A stretch of DNA of 64,000 nucleotides from Brevibacillus laterosporus DSM 25. Its GTDB lineage: Bacteria > Bacillota > Bacilli > Brevibacillales > Brevibacillaceae. Made by a program: the position numbers and the translations under genes. Positions 49,589-62,261 of the stretch are shown in pieces. Every line of letters starts with the position of its first letter. Positions within the stretch are counted from its first letter, which is position 1. Under the pieces are notes generated by a model. The model ran no database searches, was not told the DNA's origin, and was given only the letters and a program-made list of their open reading frames with translations. The stretch lies in contig NZ_CP017705.1 of assembly GCF_002706795.1 (NCBI RefSeq), positions 2,101,001 through 2,165,000 on the forward strand, in the 5' to 3' direction.

Positions 49589-50578
49589 TTGAAACGTTTT
49601 TTTTCAGGGGTGCAACCATCTGGGAACCTAACAATAGGTAACTATTTAGGTGCAATTAAGCAGTTTGTAGAATTACAGCATGAGCCAGATGCAGAAGCTT
49701 TTTATTGCGTAGTAGATATGCATGCGATTACAGTTGCTCAAGATCCAGAAGAGCTACGCAGACGTACACGTGAAATCGCTCAAATCTATCTAGCATGCGG
49801 CGTTGATCCTAAGAAAGCCACTGTATTTATTCAGTCACATGTAAAAGAACATGCTGAGCTTGGCTGGTTGTTACAATGTGCTAGCTACATGGGCGAACTA
49901 AATCGTATGACGCAATTTAAAGATAAAGCAGAAGGAAAGGCAAACGTCAATGTTGGTCTGTTTACGTATCCGGTCTTAATGGCTGCTGACATCTTATTGT
50001 ATGATACAACCCATGTACCTGTTGGGAACGACCAAAAGCAACATATTGAGTTAACTCGTGATATTGCAGAGCGCTTTAACAATAAGTATGGTGAGACCTT
50101 TGTCATTCCAGAGCCAAGAATTCAGGAATTTGGGGCACGTATCATGGCTCTCGACGAACCGACGAAAAAAATGTCGAAATCAGCTGAGAGTGAAGCGAGT
50201 CGCATCGCTATTTTGGAAACCCCAGAGGTATTTAAGAAAAAGATTATGCGGGCAGTAACCGATACCGAGAATTCCATTGCTTTTGATGAAACAAATAAGC
50301 CAGGTATCTCTAATTTGCTGACAATCTATAGTATGTTTGCTGATGAATCGATTGAATCGCTAGTAGAACGTTATCAGGGGCAAGGATACGGTACATTGAA
50401 AAAAGACCTAGTAGAGGTTGTAACCGAGCAGCTTGGTAAGATTCAGCAACGTTTTAATGAGTATAACGATGTAGCAGAATTGGACAAAATTCTGCGAGAT
50501 AGTGCTGAAAAGGCAAGTGTGATTGCAGAACAAACATGCAATCGTGTAAAAGATGCAATGGGATTATTACGAATCTAA
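49589..50578 (+). CDS. trpS: Tryptophanyl-tRNA synthetase
   Basis: A 329-residue class I synthetase. The HIGH-like signature is PSGNLTIGNYLGA (about residues 9-21) and KMSKS is in KKMSKSAESE; VGNDQKQHIELTRDIA is conserved. The start is TTG 49589 with GAGGTGG 5 bases upstream; the frame extends upstream to 49448 but that part is not protein-like and holds the promoter. Single gene with a strong terminator. Confidence 0.97.
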   Translation: MKRFFSGVQPSGNLTIGNYLGAIKQFVELQHEPDAEAFYCVVDMHAITVAQDPEELRRRTREIAQIYLACGVDPKKATVFIQSHVKEHAELGWLLQCASYMGELNRMTQFKDKAEGKANVNVGLFTYPVLMAADILLYDTTHVPVGNDQKQHIELTRDIAERFNNKYGETFVIPEPRIQEFGARIMALDEPTKKMSKSAESEASRIAILETPEVFKKKIMRAVTDTENSIAFDETNKPGISNLLTIYSMFADESIESLVERYQGQGYGTLKKDLVEVVTEQLGKIQQRFNEYNDVAELDKILRDSAEKASVIAEQTCNRVKDAMGLLRI

Positions 50579-50595
50579 GCGTAAAGCAATAGTAG

Positions 50596-50636
50596 AAGAG
50601 CCATTTCTCTTACTTGAGAATGGCTCTTTTTATTTT
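50596..50636 (+). terminator. trpS terminator
   Basis: AGAGCCATTTCTC, loop TTACTT, GAGAATGGCTCT then TTTTATTTTT; one mismatch. Confidence 0.9.
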
Positions 50637-50921
50637 TGTCGAAGAATGTTAACTCGGGAAAGCTTACGTGATATAAAGTAAGTTTCACGTGAAACAATTT
50701 AATTATAACTAAACAAAAGTAACATAAACCGCAATTTATACCAACCTTCGACGCATTCGATTGCCTATGTGAATAGGATTGATCCCTTACAAAAATGTAA
50801 GATTGATGAAAGCTAAACCGATGGGAATTAAACCAAGTGATTTATAGAATAAACATATGATCGCGAAGCAATATTTCGCATTCACCTATGAGCTTATGAA
50901 GGGAAGCGAGGGTGAGACATA
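50637..50921. other. Gap with a parS site
   Basis: 285 bases upstream of the lysozyme-fold gene. The only clear element is parS at 50681-50696. No gene seen; the promoter for the next operon is not obvious. Confidence 0.5.
50681..50696. promoter_or_regulatory. parS site right of oriC
   Basis: AGTTTCACGTGAAACA matches parS at 15 of 16 bases. It lies 8.5 kb right of the dnaN gap. Confidence 0.9.
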
Positions 50922-51446
50922 ATGAGACACGAACACAGAAAGATAAGGATGGGTATTATATCCATTATTTTTTTGGTTTTACTTGCTGCAATCATTGGTT
51001 CAGGGGCTAGCTTTTATAAGTATCAGACTTTGAAATACAACGTTCCTTATGAAAAAGAGATACTAGCCTATTCCAAACAATATGGCTCTGATCCAGCATT
51101 ACTAGCCGCTTTAATTTCCTATGAAACAAATTTTAAAAACAAAGAATATCAGCCAAATCAGTTAAATGGATTGATCCTTTTAAAAGATACTTCGGCTCAA
51201 GTATTCGCTGAGATTATGGGGTGGAAACAGTTTACACCCAGTATGCTAGCCAATCCTGATCATGCGATTCACATGGGCGCCTTTATGATAAGCCACTGGG
51301 AAAAGGCAGGCAAAACACAGAAAGAGATTACTCGTGCTTTTTTATTACGAAACAAAGATGCCCAGTTTAAACAAGATAAAACATTTCAAACAGCGTATGA
51401 AGAGATTCAGAAAAAATATGAGAAATACCAACGATTATTCAAATAA
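50922..51446 (+). CDS. Membrane-anchored lysozyme-fold (SLT-like) protein
   Basis: A 174-residue protein with a short basic tail, one membrane helix (about 11-31) and an extracellular domain resembling lytic transglycosylases: YSKQYGSDPALLAALISYETNFKN carries the expected catalytic Glu in YETNF. The usual S-x-x-G-x-x-Q block after it is replaced by LNGLILLKDTSAQVF. It probably acts on glycan strands, but activity is not assured. It lies 23 bases before the ABC ATPase gene and probably shares its operon. Confidence 0.75.
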   Translation: MRHEHRKIRMGIISIIFLVLLAAIIGSGASFYKYQTLKYNVPYEKEILAYSKQYGSDPALLAALISYETNFKNKEYQPNQLNGLILLKDTSAQVFAEIMGWKQFTPSMLANPDHAIHMGAFMISHWEKAGKTQKEITRAFLLRNKDAQFKQDKTFQTAYEEIQKKYEKYQRLFK

Positions 51447-51469
51447 TCATCGGAAAGGGACGATATGAC

Positions 51470-52237
51470 ATGCAAAAAGTATTGCAAGTAAAGAATGCTT
51501 CCAAAATATACGGAGGAAAGACGAATAGCTATACAGCATTAGATCATGTTAGTTTCGATGTACAGCAAGGTGAATTTGTTGGAATCATGGGACCATCAGG
51601 TGCAGGTAAGACTACGTTACTTAATATTATCTCTACGATTGATTCACCTACATCTGGCGAGATACTGATAGATGGAAGTGACGTTGTCAAAATGAAGGAA
51701 GACAAATTGGCGATGTTCCGTCGAACGAAGCTAGGCTTTATTTTTCAAGATTACAACCTGTTGGACTCGTTAACAGTACGTGAGAATATAGCACTACCAT
51801 TAGCCTTAACAAAGGTGAAGGCAAAGGAAATCGATAAACGTGTGGATGATATTGCCAAAAGATTTGGAATTGAACACATTTTAGAGCAGTATCCCTACCA
51901 GATTTCAGGGGGACAAAAACAGCGTTGTGCTGCATCTCGGGCGATTGTAACTAATCCAAGCCTGATTTTCGGAGATGAACCTACTGGGGCCCTTGATTCC
52001 AAATCATCTGCTGATTTGCTGCAATGCTTACAGACATTAAATCAAGAAGAACAAGCGACTATTTTAATGGTTACTCATGATGCAAATGCAGGAAGCTACT
52101 GTGAACGAATTTTGTTTATTACAGACGGAAAAATTTCAATGGAATTAAAAAAAGGCACACAAACTCGAAAAGAGTTCTTCCAACGCATTATGGATGTGCT
52201 GGCTGAGCTTGGGGGTGATATGAGTGACGCTATTTAA
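51470..52237 (+). CDS. Bce/MacB-type ABC transporter ATPase
   Basis: A 255-residue ATPase of the group that partners FtsX-like permeases. Walker A GPSGAGKTT, Q loop IFQDYNLLDSLTV, signature ISGGQKQRCAASRAI, Walker B LIFGDEPTGALDSKS and H loop VTHDANA all intact. It overlaps the permease gene by 14 bases. Relatives (BceA, YtsC, VraD) remove peptide antibiotics such as bacitracin from lipid targets. No bceR/bceS-type pair is adjacent. Confidence 0.94.
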   Translation: MQKVLQVKNASKIYGGKTNSYTALDHVSFDVQQGEFVGIMGPSGAGKTTLLNIISTIDSPTSGEILIDGSDVVKMKEDKLAMFRRTKLGFIFQDYNLLDSLTVRENIALPLALTKVKAKEIDKRVDDIAKRFGIEHILEQYPYQISGGQKQRCAASRAIVTNPSLIFGDEPTGALDSKSSADLLQCLQTLNQEEQATILMVTHDANAGSYCERILFITDGKISMELKKGTQTRKEFFQRIMDVLAELGGDMSDAI

Positions 52238-54140
52238 TCTCGTTTTACGCAATATGAGACGAAACATGAAAAGCTATCTAATCTATTTCGTCTCCATGAT
52301 CTTCAGTATTGTTATCTACTACACGTTTATGTCCTTGCAATTTAATACGCAAATTGCTGAAGTAAGCGGTGGGGATCCATATGTAAAAAAAGCATTTGAA
52401 TTTTCTAGTGGTTTGCTCTTACTGTTTGTAGCTATATTTATGGTCTATTCAAATAGCTTCTTTACACGCAAACGGAAAAAGGAAGTAGGTCTCTATTCCT
52501 TACTAGGGGTTAGAAAAAGACAGGTTGGAATGATGCTATTTTTTGAGAACCTATTCTTAGGAATCGGAGCCTTAATCATAGGAATTATTCTGGGTGGCTT
52601 TTTATCGAAAGCTTTCTTGTCCCTACTAGTTTATCTAATGAATATTGATATGCAGGTAAACTTCGAAATTCCATTAGAGGCGATTACACAAACAGCTACA
52701 GTGTTTTTTGTTCTAATTCTCTTTACGTCGCTACAGGGCTATATATTAATTTATCGTTTTAAATTAATTGAGCTATTTCGTGCTGAGCAAGAAGGGGAAT
52801 CGGTTCCGAAGGGTTCTGTTATTCTAGCACTCTTCTCTGTTTTTCTGATTGGTTCTGCCTATTTCCTAGCAGCTAACTTCATGAATTACTTTGATGTTTT
52901 AATTGCTTTTTATATCATTGGTGGTACTGTGTTAGGAACTTATATATTGTTCCATTACTTCCTTATTTTTTACTTTAAGCGGGCGCGTAAAAATAAGCGT
53001 TCCTTCTACAATGGATTAAATATGGTAAGTAAAGGTCAATTGTTATATCGCATTAAAGGAAATGCCACTGCTCTTGCTACTATTACCGTGGTAAGTACGA
53101 TTACGATCTGTGCAGTTGGAACAGCAGCAACCTTCTATTTCAACGTCAATGATGTAACGGCTCAAAGCAATCCATATAGTTATTCCTATCATAAGGACGG
53201 TAAGGACTGGAATAACGAGGTGGAAAAAGCCTTAGCAAATGCAAAGGATAAGAATCCAATCCAATTGGAAATGGAAGTGCCTTATACCGTTGTAAAGACA
53301 GAAGATGAGAAGAAAGCCAGCTTTTCCTTACAATATCGCACCTCAGAGGGTATATATTTATTAGGTCAATCTAAATATAACGAGTTGGCTAAAGCTATGA
53401 ATCGGGAGTCTGTAGAGGTAAAATCAGGCGAAGTGGTAATGGCAGATGGTTTTTATGATGAAATGTTTCATAGCGATATCCTTAACAATCAAGTGTCCTA
53501 CAAACTAGGAGATCAAGTAAAAACCTTGACCTTGGTAGGTGCTAAGAAAGCGGCATTAAGTAATTTAGGAAAAACTACATTTGTAGTATCCGATGCTGAC
53601 TATCAAGAAGCTCAACAGTTTGGGGAGTCTTACTTGATCAAAAACATTAATGTTGAAAATCAGTATAAAGCTAGTGAACTGTCTGCAAACCTACGTAAAG
53701 TGATGCCGGAGCGCAAGGAACTACAAGATTTTTACACCCAATATCAAGCTCTGATGGAAACGACAGGGGTAATGATTTTTATTGGTGGATTTATTGGGTT
53801 AGTCTTCATGCTCGCAACAGGCTCGATCATTTACTTCAAACAGCTCACAGAAGCCCATAGTGACAAGAAGTACTATACAATTCTACACAAGATTGGTGCT
53901 ACGAAACGTGAGAGCAAAGAGGCGATTAGTAAACAGATAGCCTTTATTTTTGGGGGGCCGCTCCTGTTAGGTATTACTCATAGCTTGTTTGCACTTAACA
54001 CCATGTCGGCAATGTTTAGAATGAACATCTTAACACCTGTGTTGGTTAGTATGGGAGTGTATCTGGTTATCTATGTTGGATACTATTTTATGACTGTTCG
54101 TTCCTACAGCAAAATTGTCTTGGATCACAATAAATCGTAA
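52224..54140 (+). CDS. Bce-type ABC transporter permease (FtsX family)
   Basis: A 638-residue permease with the BceB layout: about ten membrane helices, FtsX domains at both ends (about 60-240 and 530-635), and one large extracytoplasmic domain (about 305-520) between helices 7 and 8 that in relatives detects the antibiotic and the kinase. N-terminal FNLVLRNMRRNMKSYLIYFVSM is typical. It forms a unit with the ATPase encoded just upstream. Confidence 0.93.
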   Translation: MTLFNLVLRNMRRNMKSYLIYFVSMIFSIVIYYTFMSLQFNTQIAEVSGGDPYVKKAFEFSSGLLLLFVAIFMVYSNSFFTRKRKKEVGLYSLLGVRKRQVGMMLFFENLFLGIGALIIGIILGGFLSKAFLSLLVYLMNIDMQVNFEIPLEAITQTATVFFVLILFTSLQGYILIYRFKLIELFRAEQEGESVPKGSVILALFSVFLIGSAYFLAANFMNYFDVLIAFYIIGGTVLGTYILFHYFLIFYFKRARKNKRSFYNGLNMVSKGQLLYRIKGNATALATITVVSTITICAVGTAATFYFNVNDVTAQSNPYSYSYHKDGKDWNNEVEKALANAKDKNPIQLEMEVPYTVVKTEDEKKASFSLQYRTSEGIYLLGQSKYNELAKAMNRESVEVKSGEVVMADGFYDEMFHSDILNNQVSYKLGDQVKTLTLVGAKKAALSNLGKTTFVVSDADYQEAQQFGESYLIKNINVENQYKASELSANLRKVMPERKELQDFYTQYQALMETTGVMIFIGGFIGLVFMLATGSIIYFKQLTEAHSDKKYYTILHKIGATKRESKEAISKQIAFIFGGPLLLGITHSLFALNTMSAMFRMNILTPVLVSMGVYLVIYVGYYFMTVRSYSKIVLDHNKS

Positions 54141-54162
54141 AAATAAGCTATTCCTTAATACG

Positions 54163-54207
54163 AAAAGCAGAACTTCAGGGAGATGAGCCTGAGGTTCTGC
54201 TTTTTTA
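54163..54207. terminator. Shared terminator between permease and bioC
   Basis: AAAAGCAGAACTTCAGG, loop, CCTGAGGTTCTGCTTTT; one mismatch. It serves both converging operons. Confidence 0.9.
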
Positions 54208-54232
54208 CTAGTAAATATGACAGATAGGCGAA

Positions 54233-55054
54233 TTAACATTGAGCCGTGAATAAGAAAATGTCATAGGTAGCAGGTATTCCTTGATCTTGCTGAAAAGTAT
54301 CTTTGTAATAATTCATCATTGGTATTAGAAATCGTCTATCTCCTAGGCCAAGAGTAGGGGAAGAAACAGTGGCTCCTATTTCTTTAATAGACCGTAAAAA
54401 ATCGATAACGGTTGAGTAATAAAGTGTGATGGAATAAGTATGGACTTTTATGTTTTGAAAACCAGCGTTTTTTAAAAAAGAAGTCCATGTTGTAGAGCTA
54501 TCAAAGCTAAGAATGTGTCGGCGAGCTTTTTCTCCCAGGTTAGCGTACGTTGCGTTATAGGAGTCCTGTAGTTCATGGAAAGTAAGAGGACCAAATGTTG
54601 AAAATAACAGATGACCCTCAGGCTGCAAAATTCTGTGCAAGTGAGTGAGGGTTTCTTGTGGATATAGGAGCCACTGAAAGCAAGCATTGGAGAGTAGCAG
54701 ATCATAGCTTGAATCAGGGGCGGTTTTTACCCACTCTTCAATATCAGCACATACGAATTGAAGTGATGCTGGGATGAGTGATTGCTTATTATCTCGAATC
54801 GCTTGTTCTGTCTGGAGTAGCATTTTGTCTGCTAAATCGAGAGCAGTATAGTTTCGTAATGAGTGAGGGTGAGCCAACATTTTCCGAGTTAGATATCCTG
54901 TTCCACAACCAATCTCCAGTGCTTGAGAGAAGAAAATTTTACTTTGAAACGATTGGAGTAGTTGATCGGCCATCTGCTTTTGCACAATTGCATGTTGATC
55001 ATAGGAGCTGGCTTTCAGATTAAATCGTTGTTGGATGTGCAGTTTATTTGGCAC
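54233..55054 (-). CDS. bioC: Malonyl-ACP methyltransferase BioC
   Basis: A 273-residue SAM-dependent methyltransferase. Motif I LEIGCGTGYLTRKML, then LLLSNACFQWLLYP and LLFSTFGPLTFHEL as in BioC. It methylates the free carboxyl of malonyl-ACP so that fatty-acid enzymes can build pimeloyl-ACP ester. Last gene of the operon; its start lies just inside the end of the bioH-like gene (11-base overlap). Confidence 0.92.
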   Translation of the reverse strand: MPNKLHIQQRFNLKASSYDQHAIVQKQMADQLLQSFQSKIFFSQALEIGCGTGYLTRKMLAHPHSLRNYTALDLADKMLLQTEQAIRDNKQSLIPASLQFVCADIEEWVKTAPDSSYDLLLSNACFQWLLYPQETLTHLHRILQPEGHLLFSTFGPLTFHELQDSYNATYANLGEKARRHILSFDSSTTWTSFLKNAGFQNIKVHTYSITLYYSTVIDFLRSIKEIGATVSSPTLGLGDRRFLIPMMNYYKDTFQQDQGIPATYDIFLFTAQC

Positions 55055-55775
55055 GAATAAACCTCCTTATTTCGTTACTTACATAAGAAGAATCAGATAC
55101 GAATGGATAATGACCCTGGTAATCAGGTGAAAGGAGTGTAGTGTTTGGAATAGATTCTGCCATTTCCAGTGCTGCTGTATAAGGAATAACCGGGTCATCG
55201 AAAGAATGGAAGAGTAGACAAGGACAATGTATATTAGCTAAGAGTGGGCGGCAGTCCTCTAAAAGTAAAATGTCAAGCCCAGCTAACAAAGCGTCTTCTG
55301 TCCAATTACAACGCTGAAGTAAGATACGGCTTTTTTCATGCGCAAGCTCTTCCTCTGATGTAGGAAACATACTTCTATAAAAGTGTTCTAGCACTTCATA
55401 TCGATTCCTCGTAATAGATCGTTTCATACGAATAAGAGAAGTTGTTGGCCAACCTAGCTGGTCCTTTATTTGATCACGGACAAAACGTGCAGTTGTATTT
55501 ATAAGGACAAGGCCTATAACGGGGAAGGTAGCAGCAAGACGCTGTGCTAACATTCCACCTAATGACCAGCCAACAACGAAGACAGGAGAGGGGATTTCCT
55601 GATAATTTCCAAAATAGGCTTCTTCCACTTTTTGATAAAAAGCAGAAGGAGAGTCCATTTGAGAGAAATCGACTGAAACATGATTATACTCGGGTAAGCT
55701 TTGTTGCCATCTATCCCAAATAAAAGAAGACATTCCCCAACCTGGTATCCAAAGAATAGTTTCATTGATTTTCAT
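55044..55775 (-). CDS. bioH: BioH-like alpha/beta-hydrolase (pimeloyl-ACP methyl esterase)
   Basis: A 243-residue alpha/beta-hydrolase. Nucleophile elbow VVGWSLGGMLAQ, acid in SFDDPVIPY and His in YQGHYPF complete the triad. N-terminal LWIPGWGMSSFIWDRW resembles BioH/BioV-type esterases. In this operon it should remove the methyl group from pimeloyl-ACP methyl ester, opposite in effect to BioC. ATG 55775 has GGAGTG 5 bases upstream and overlaps the bioF stop (ATGA). The family is broad, so the name relies on context. Confidence 0.82.
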   Translation of the reverse strand: MKINETILWIPGWGMSSFIWDRWQQSLPEYNHVSVDFSQMDSPSAFYQKVEEAYFGNYQEIPSPVFVVGWSLGGMLAQRLAATFPVIGLVLINTTARFVRDQIKDQLGWPTTSLIRMKRSITRNRYEVLEHFYRSMFPTSEEELAHEKSRILLQRCNWTEDALLAGLDILLLEDCRPLLANIHCPCLLFHSFDDPVIPYTAALEMAESIPNTTLLSPDYQGHYPFVSDSSYVSNEIRRFIRAK

Positions 55776-56962
55776 GTAATCACTCCAAGTTCCATTGCTG
55801 TCTGAATGGTTTGGTGCGCTGCCCAAGCTACATCTTCATCTGAATGTGTCGCCATGAGAGAAAAGCGGATTCGTGCTGAATGTTCAGGAACGGTTGGGGG
55901 GCGTATAGCTACAGCTAAAATCCCCGCCTGTTCTAAACGTTTGCTATATTCGATTGCTGTCTGATTATCACCAAGTAGAAGAGGCACGATGGGCGAATCT
56001 CCAGAAGGGACAAGCAAACCCGCCTGTTGTAGCTTCGTGCGGAATTGTTTGCTTTTTCTGTAGAGTTCCTTTCGGCGCCAGTCCTCCTGTTGAACAATGG
56101 CAACAGATTGACCAATTGCTGAGACTAGAGCAGGTGGTAGTGAAGTTGAATAAATGAGTGGACGACAGGTATGTATTAGGTAATCAATTAATACCTGATC
56201 AGCACATACATATGACCCATATAGACCGAGAGCTTTGCTACATGTTCCCATCAGAATGTCCACCTCTTGATGAACGCCATACTGATGGCATAGACCAGCA
56301 CCTGTTTTTCCATAAACTCCGCCTGCATGGGCTTCATCCACCATTAAAAATACTCCATGATCGTGTTTGATTTTTACCAGTTCTTCTACATCAGCCTTAT
56401 CGCCATCCATCGAAAAGACTGTATCAGTAACGATTAGATTACGCCGGTGATTTCCCTTATGTTTTTGAAGAAGATACTGTAGATGCTCATAGTCGTTATG
56501 ACGGTAGCGATAATGGCTTGCCCTGCTTAAAATCGTTCCATCTACTATGCTGGCATGGTTAAGACGATCGCTATAAATAGCCCCATGACGATCAACTAGT
56601 GCAGTGATACAGCCCAGATTAGCCATGTAGCCATTTGCAAATAACAGGGCTGCCTCCCGCTCCTTCCATTGGCTGATCAATTGCTCGGTATGGTCATAAC
56701 AAGAAAGGTTGCCAACGACTAAACGGGAAGAGGTTCCTCCTGCTCCAAAAGCTTGTGATGTCATTTCCCATGAATGTAGCACACGAGGATCATATGATAG
56801 TCCTAAGTAATTGTTAGAGGAAAGGTTAAGTAATTTTTGTCCGTCTGATACAATCCACGTCCCTTGGCTCCCAGCTATATGTTCCATTGGACGAAGGCTA
56901 CGTGTAAGCCCTTTACTACACATATCATCTAATTCTTGTTGTAAATCCGGGTATTTACTCAT
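55772..56962 (-). CDS. bioF: 8-amino-7-oxononanoate synthase
   Basis: A 396-residue PLP enzyme that condenses pimeloyl-ACP (or CoA) with alanine. NLSSNNYLGLSYDPRV, FGAGGTSSRLVVG, VDEAHAGGVYGKTG and the PLP lysine in GTCSKALGLYGSY mark the family. The start is ATG 56962, overlapping the bioB stop by 8 bases; ATG 56986 is the alternative. No strong ribosome site, which fits coupling. Confidence 0.95.
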   Translation of the reverse strand: MSKYPDLQQELDDMCSKGLTRSLRPMEHIAGSQGTWIVSDGQKLLNLSSNNYLGLSYDPRVLHSWEMTSQAFGAGGTSSRLVVGNLSCYDHTEQLISQWKEREAALLFANGYMANLGCITALVDRHGAIYSDRLNHASIVDGTILSRASHYRYRHNDYEHLQYLLQKHKGNHRRNLIVTDTVFSMDGDKADVEELVKIKHDHGVFLMVDEAHAGGVYGKTGAGLCHQYGVHQEVDILMGTCSKALGLYGSYVCADQVLIDYLIHTCRPLIYSTSLPPALVSAIGQSVAIVQQEDWRRKELYRKSKQFRTKLQQAGLLVPSGDSPIVPLLLGDNQTAIEYSKRLEQAGILAVAIRPPTVPEHSARIRFSLMATHSDEDVAWAAHQTIQTAMELGVIT

Positions 56963-57980
56963 GTACGTGGTCGTTGGCAAAGGCATTTTCTTCAATTTCA
57001 AAACCCATGTCTGCAATCATTTGATGATCGGCATGTATCGCTTGCCCAGCTGTGGTTAAATAATCACCAACAAATACAGAATTAGCGGCGTATAATGCTA
57101 GAGGTTGTAAGTGCCCAAGATTTAGTTCGCGTCCACCCGCGATCCGAACTTCTTTTGTTGGACAAATAAAGCGGAACAAGGCGATTACTTTAAGACAAAA
57201 ACGTGTCGTATTTCGTTTTATATGAGCTAATGGTGTCCCTAGGATTGGATTTAAAAAGTTAATTGGAATGGAATCAGCATCAATTGCCCGTAGAGTATAG
57301 GCCATCTCCACAATTTCCTCTAGCGTTTCTCCCATCCCGATGATGACTCCTGAGCAAGGAGACATTCCAGCTGTTTTTGCATTTTCAATTGTCTCGGTCC
57401 GTTGATCGTAGGTATGAGTAGTAGTGATAGAAGCATAGTTATCCTTGCTTGTATTAATGTTATGGTTGTAGCGATCTACTCCGGCAGCTGCTAAGCGACT
57501 GGCTTGTTCTGGTTTTAACAATCCTAAACAGGCACAAATTTTTAGTGAGGAGGTTTGCTTGATTTCTTTTACTGCTTCGATTACTTGTTGTAATTCTCTC
57601 TCTGTTGGTCCACGGCCAGAAGCTACAATACAATAGGTTCCGGCTTTTCGTGTGATAGCCTCCTCTGCTCCCTTTAACAAAGTCTCTTTGTCTAACATCG
57701 TGTATTTTTCAATAGGTGCAGACGAACGACTTGATTGAGAACAATACCCGCAATCCTCCCGACAATGGCCGCTTTTAGCATTCATGATCATGTTTAACTT
57801 CACTCGTTTGGCAAAAAAGCGATAGCGTACCTGATAAGCGGCTTGCAAGATAGGCAATAATTCATCGTCGTCTGCTTGTAAAATGCTGAGAGCTTCTACC
57901 TTGGTAAGAAGCTCACCAGCTATAGATTTCCGAGCTAAAATAGACCAATCATATGTCGAGCTGGTAGCTGATGTATTCAT
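56955..57980 (-). CDS. bioB: Biotin synthase
   Basis: A 341-residue radical-SAM enzyme that inserts sulfur into dethiobiotin. The 4Fe-4S cysteines are in CREDCGYC (Cys73, Cys77, Cys80). YNHNINTSKDNY and SGVIIGMGETLEE are conserved. ATG 57980 follows AGGGGG by 9 bases; the frame back to 58040 overlaps bioD and is not family-like. It lies between bioD and bioF. Confidence 0.97.
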   Translation of the reverse strand: MNTSATSSTYDWSILARKSIAGELLTKVEALSILQADDDELLPILQAAYQVRYRFFAKRVKLNMIMNAKSGHCREDCGYCSQSSRSSAPIEKYTMLDKETLLKGAEEAITRKAGTYCIVASGRGPTERELQQVIEAVKEIKQTSSLKICACLGLLKPEQASRLAAAGVDRYNHNINTSKDNYASITTTHTYDQRTETIENAKTAGMSPCSGVIIGMGETLEEIVEMAYTLRAIDADSIPINFLNPILGTPLAHIKRNTTRFCLKVIALFRFICPTKEVRIAGGRELNLGHLQPLALYAANSVFVGDYLTTAGQAIHADHQMIADMGFEIEENAFANDHVHE

Positions 57981-58023
57981 AGCACAAATCCCCCTAAAGA
58001 GTATTACTTCATCATTTTCAGGA

Positions 58024-60092
<2,069 letters not shown>

Positions 60093-60115
60093 GTAGAATC
60101 TCCCTTCCTTCACTT

Positions 60116-60146
60116 TTGTAAACTTAATTTGTAATTTGGTTTACAA
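60116..60146 (-). promoter_or_regulatory. BirA operator of the bio operon
   Basis: Perfect inverted repeat TTGTAAAC (60116-60123) and GTTTACAA (60139-60146) with a 15-base spacer, just upstream of bioA. This is the arrangement bound by the bifunctional biotin ligase/repressor BirA, so excess biotin should switch the operon off. Confidence 0.88.
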
Positions 60147-60157
60147 ATATAGTTAGA

Positions 60158-60186
60158 AATATAGCATAGCTTTTTTTTCCTGTAAA
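60158..60186 (-). promoter_or_regulatory. bio operon promoter
   Basis: Minus strand: TTTACA (60181-60186), 17-base spacer, TATATT (60158-60163). The start of transcription would fall at the edge of the BirA operator, so binding would block it. Confidence 0.75.
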
Positions 60187-60274
60187 CGATAAAGGATGCA
60201 CATTAAAATTTGACAAATATAACAGAATAGCTGGAAGATGAAAAATGAGAGTGAATAAAGTAAGGATAGAATAG

Positions 60275-61261
<987 letters not shown>

Positions 61262-61319
61262 CACCATAAGGGAGAAAACGTACAGCAAAAAGAACATCAT
61301 TATGCAAGGATAACAAATG

Positions 61320-61380
61320 TAGGGGGAGCGGGAATGGCTACTGATAAGTGAAGTAGCACTCCTGTTCCCCCTGTTTTTTT
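61320..61380. terminator. Terminator between ldh and cwlD
   Basis: AGGGGGA...TCCCCCT long imperfect stem with inner GGCTAC/GTAGC pairing, followed by TGTTTTTTTG on the plus strand. The convergent cwlD may use the same hairpin. Confidence 0.8.
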
Positions 61381-61382
61381 GC

Positions 61383-62108
61383 TCATTTATGTTGTTTTTG
61401 GGGTTCCTCGATCACATCCCAGGTTTCCTGATCTTGAATTTGGTTCATAATAAGCATATATTCAGAAACAGCCTCTTGAATGGTTCTAGCAATCTTTATT
61501 TGTGTTTTTTCATTTACTAGAAAACGACGATCACGCGAGTTACTTAGATAGCCCATCTCCACAATAACTGTCGGACAAATCGATTGCTTAAGTAGATAAT
61601 AAGTCTTGCCTGGCATTGGTTCACCCTTGGTTTTATACAACTGATCCAAATGATGTTGAATGATATCAGCTAGGATGTAGCTTTGATTATTTTTTTGGTA
61701 AAGGACAAGCGGACCTCTACTAGATTTACTATTTGACCAATTAACATGCAGACTAATCAGCATTTGTGGACGAACTTCCTTAGCCAAATGTCGTCGCTGA
61801 GCTAAATCACGGATATGACGTGAGGGCGAACGTAACCATTTATTTTCATCACTTAGAGCATAATCGCCTGTACGATTTAGCAAAACCTGATATCCTTTTA
61901 GCATTAATTCTTTATACAATAGCTTGGCAATTTGCAAATTAATATCCTTTTCTAAAATTCCTTGATAAGAGGTTCCTCCATCTATACCACCGTGTCCTGC
62001 ATCTATTATGATTTCTATTGGCATATGCTCTGAGCTAATTGCTCTGGCATGAGTAGGCAGAAGGCCCACCAATAGCAGGCCTATCAAGGCTGCCTTCAAC
62101 CAACGCAT
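61383..62108 (-). CDS. cwlD: N-acetylmuramoyl-L-alanine amidase CwlD (spore cortex)
   Basis: A 241-residue exported amidase that, with PdaA, makes muramic-delta-lactam in spore cortex. Signal peptide about 1-23 (LKAALIGLLLVGLLPTHARA). Amidase_3 domain with zinc ligands His in DAGHGGIDGG, Glu in LEKDINLQIAK and His in SLHVNWSNS, plus catalytic Glu in VEMGYLSN. GGAGGAG precedes the ATG. Probably sporulation-controlled, but I could not fix a promoter. Confidence 0.93.
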   Translation of the reverse strand: MRWLKAALIGLLLVGLLPTHARAISSEHMPIEIIIDAGHGGIDGGTSYQGILEKDINLQIAKLLYKELMLKGYQVLLNRTGDYALSDENKWLRSPSRHIRDLAQRRHLAKEVRPQMLISLHVNWSNSKSSRGPLVLYQKNNQSYILADIIQHHLDQLYKTKGEPMPGKTYYLLKQSICPTVIVEMGYLSNSRDRRFLVNEKTQIKIARTIQEAVSEYMLIMNQIQDQETWDVIEEPQKQHK

Positions 62109-62261
62109 ATACTTCTCCTCCTTATGTTATGGCACAAGATATACGTATCGTGTTAGAAATTTGATATGTAAAAGTATCCCCCTACATTCAAAAACTCATG
62201 AAGAACTTTCAGAGGAAAACAGAGGAATTTATATAATAAATCGCCTTTTCACTCTAGCCGT

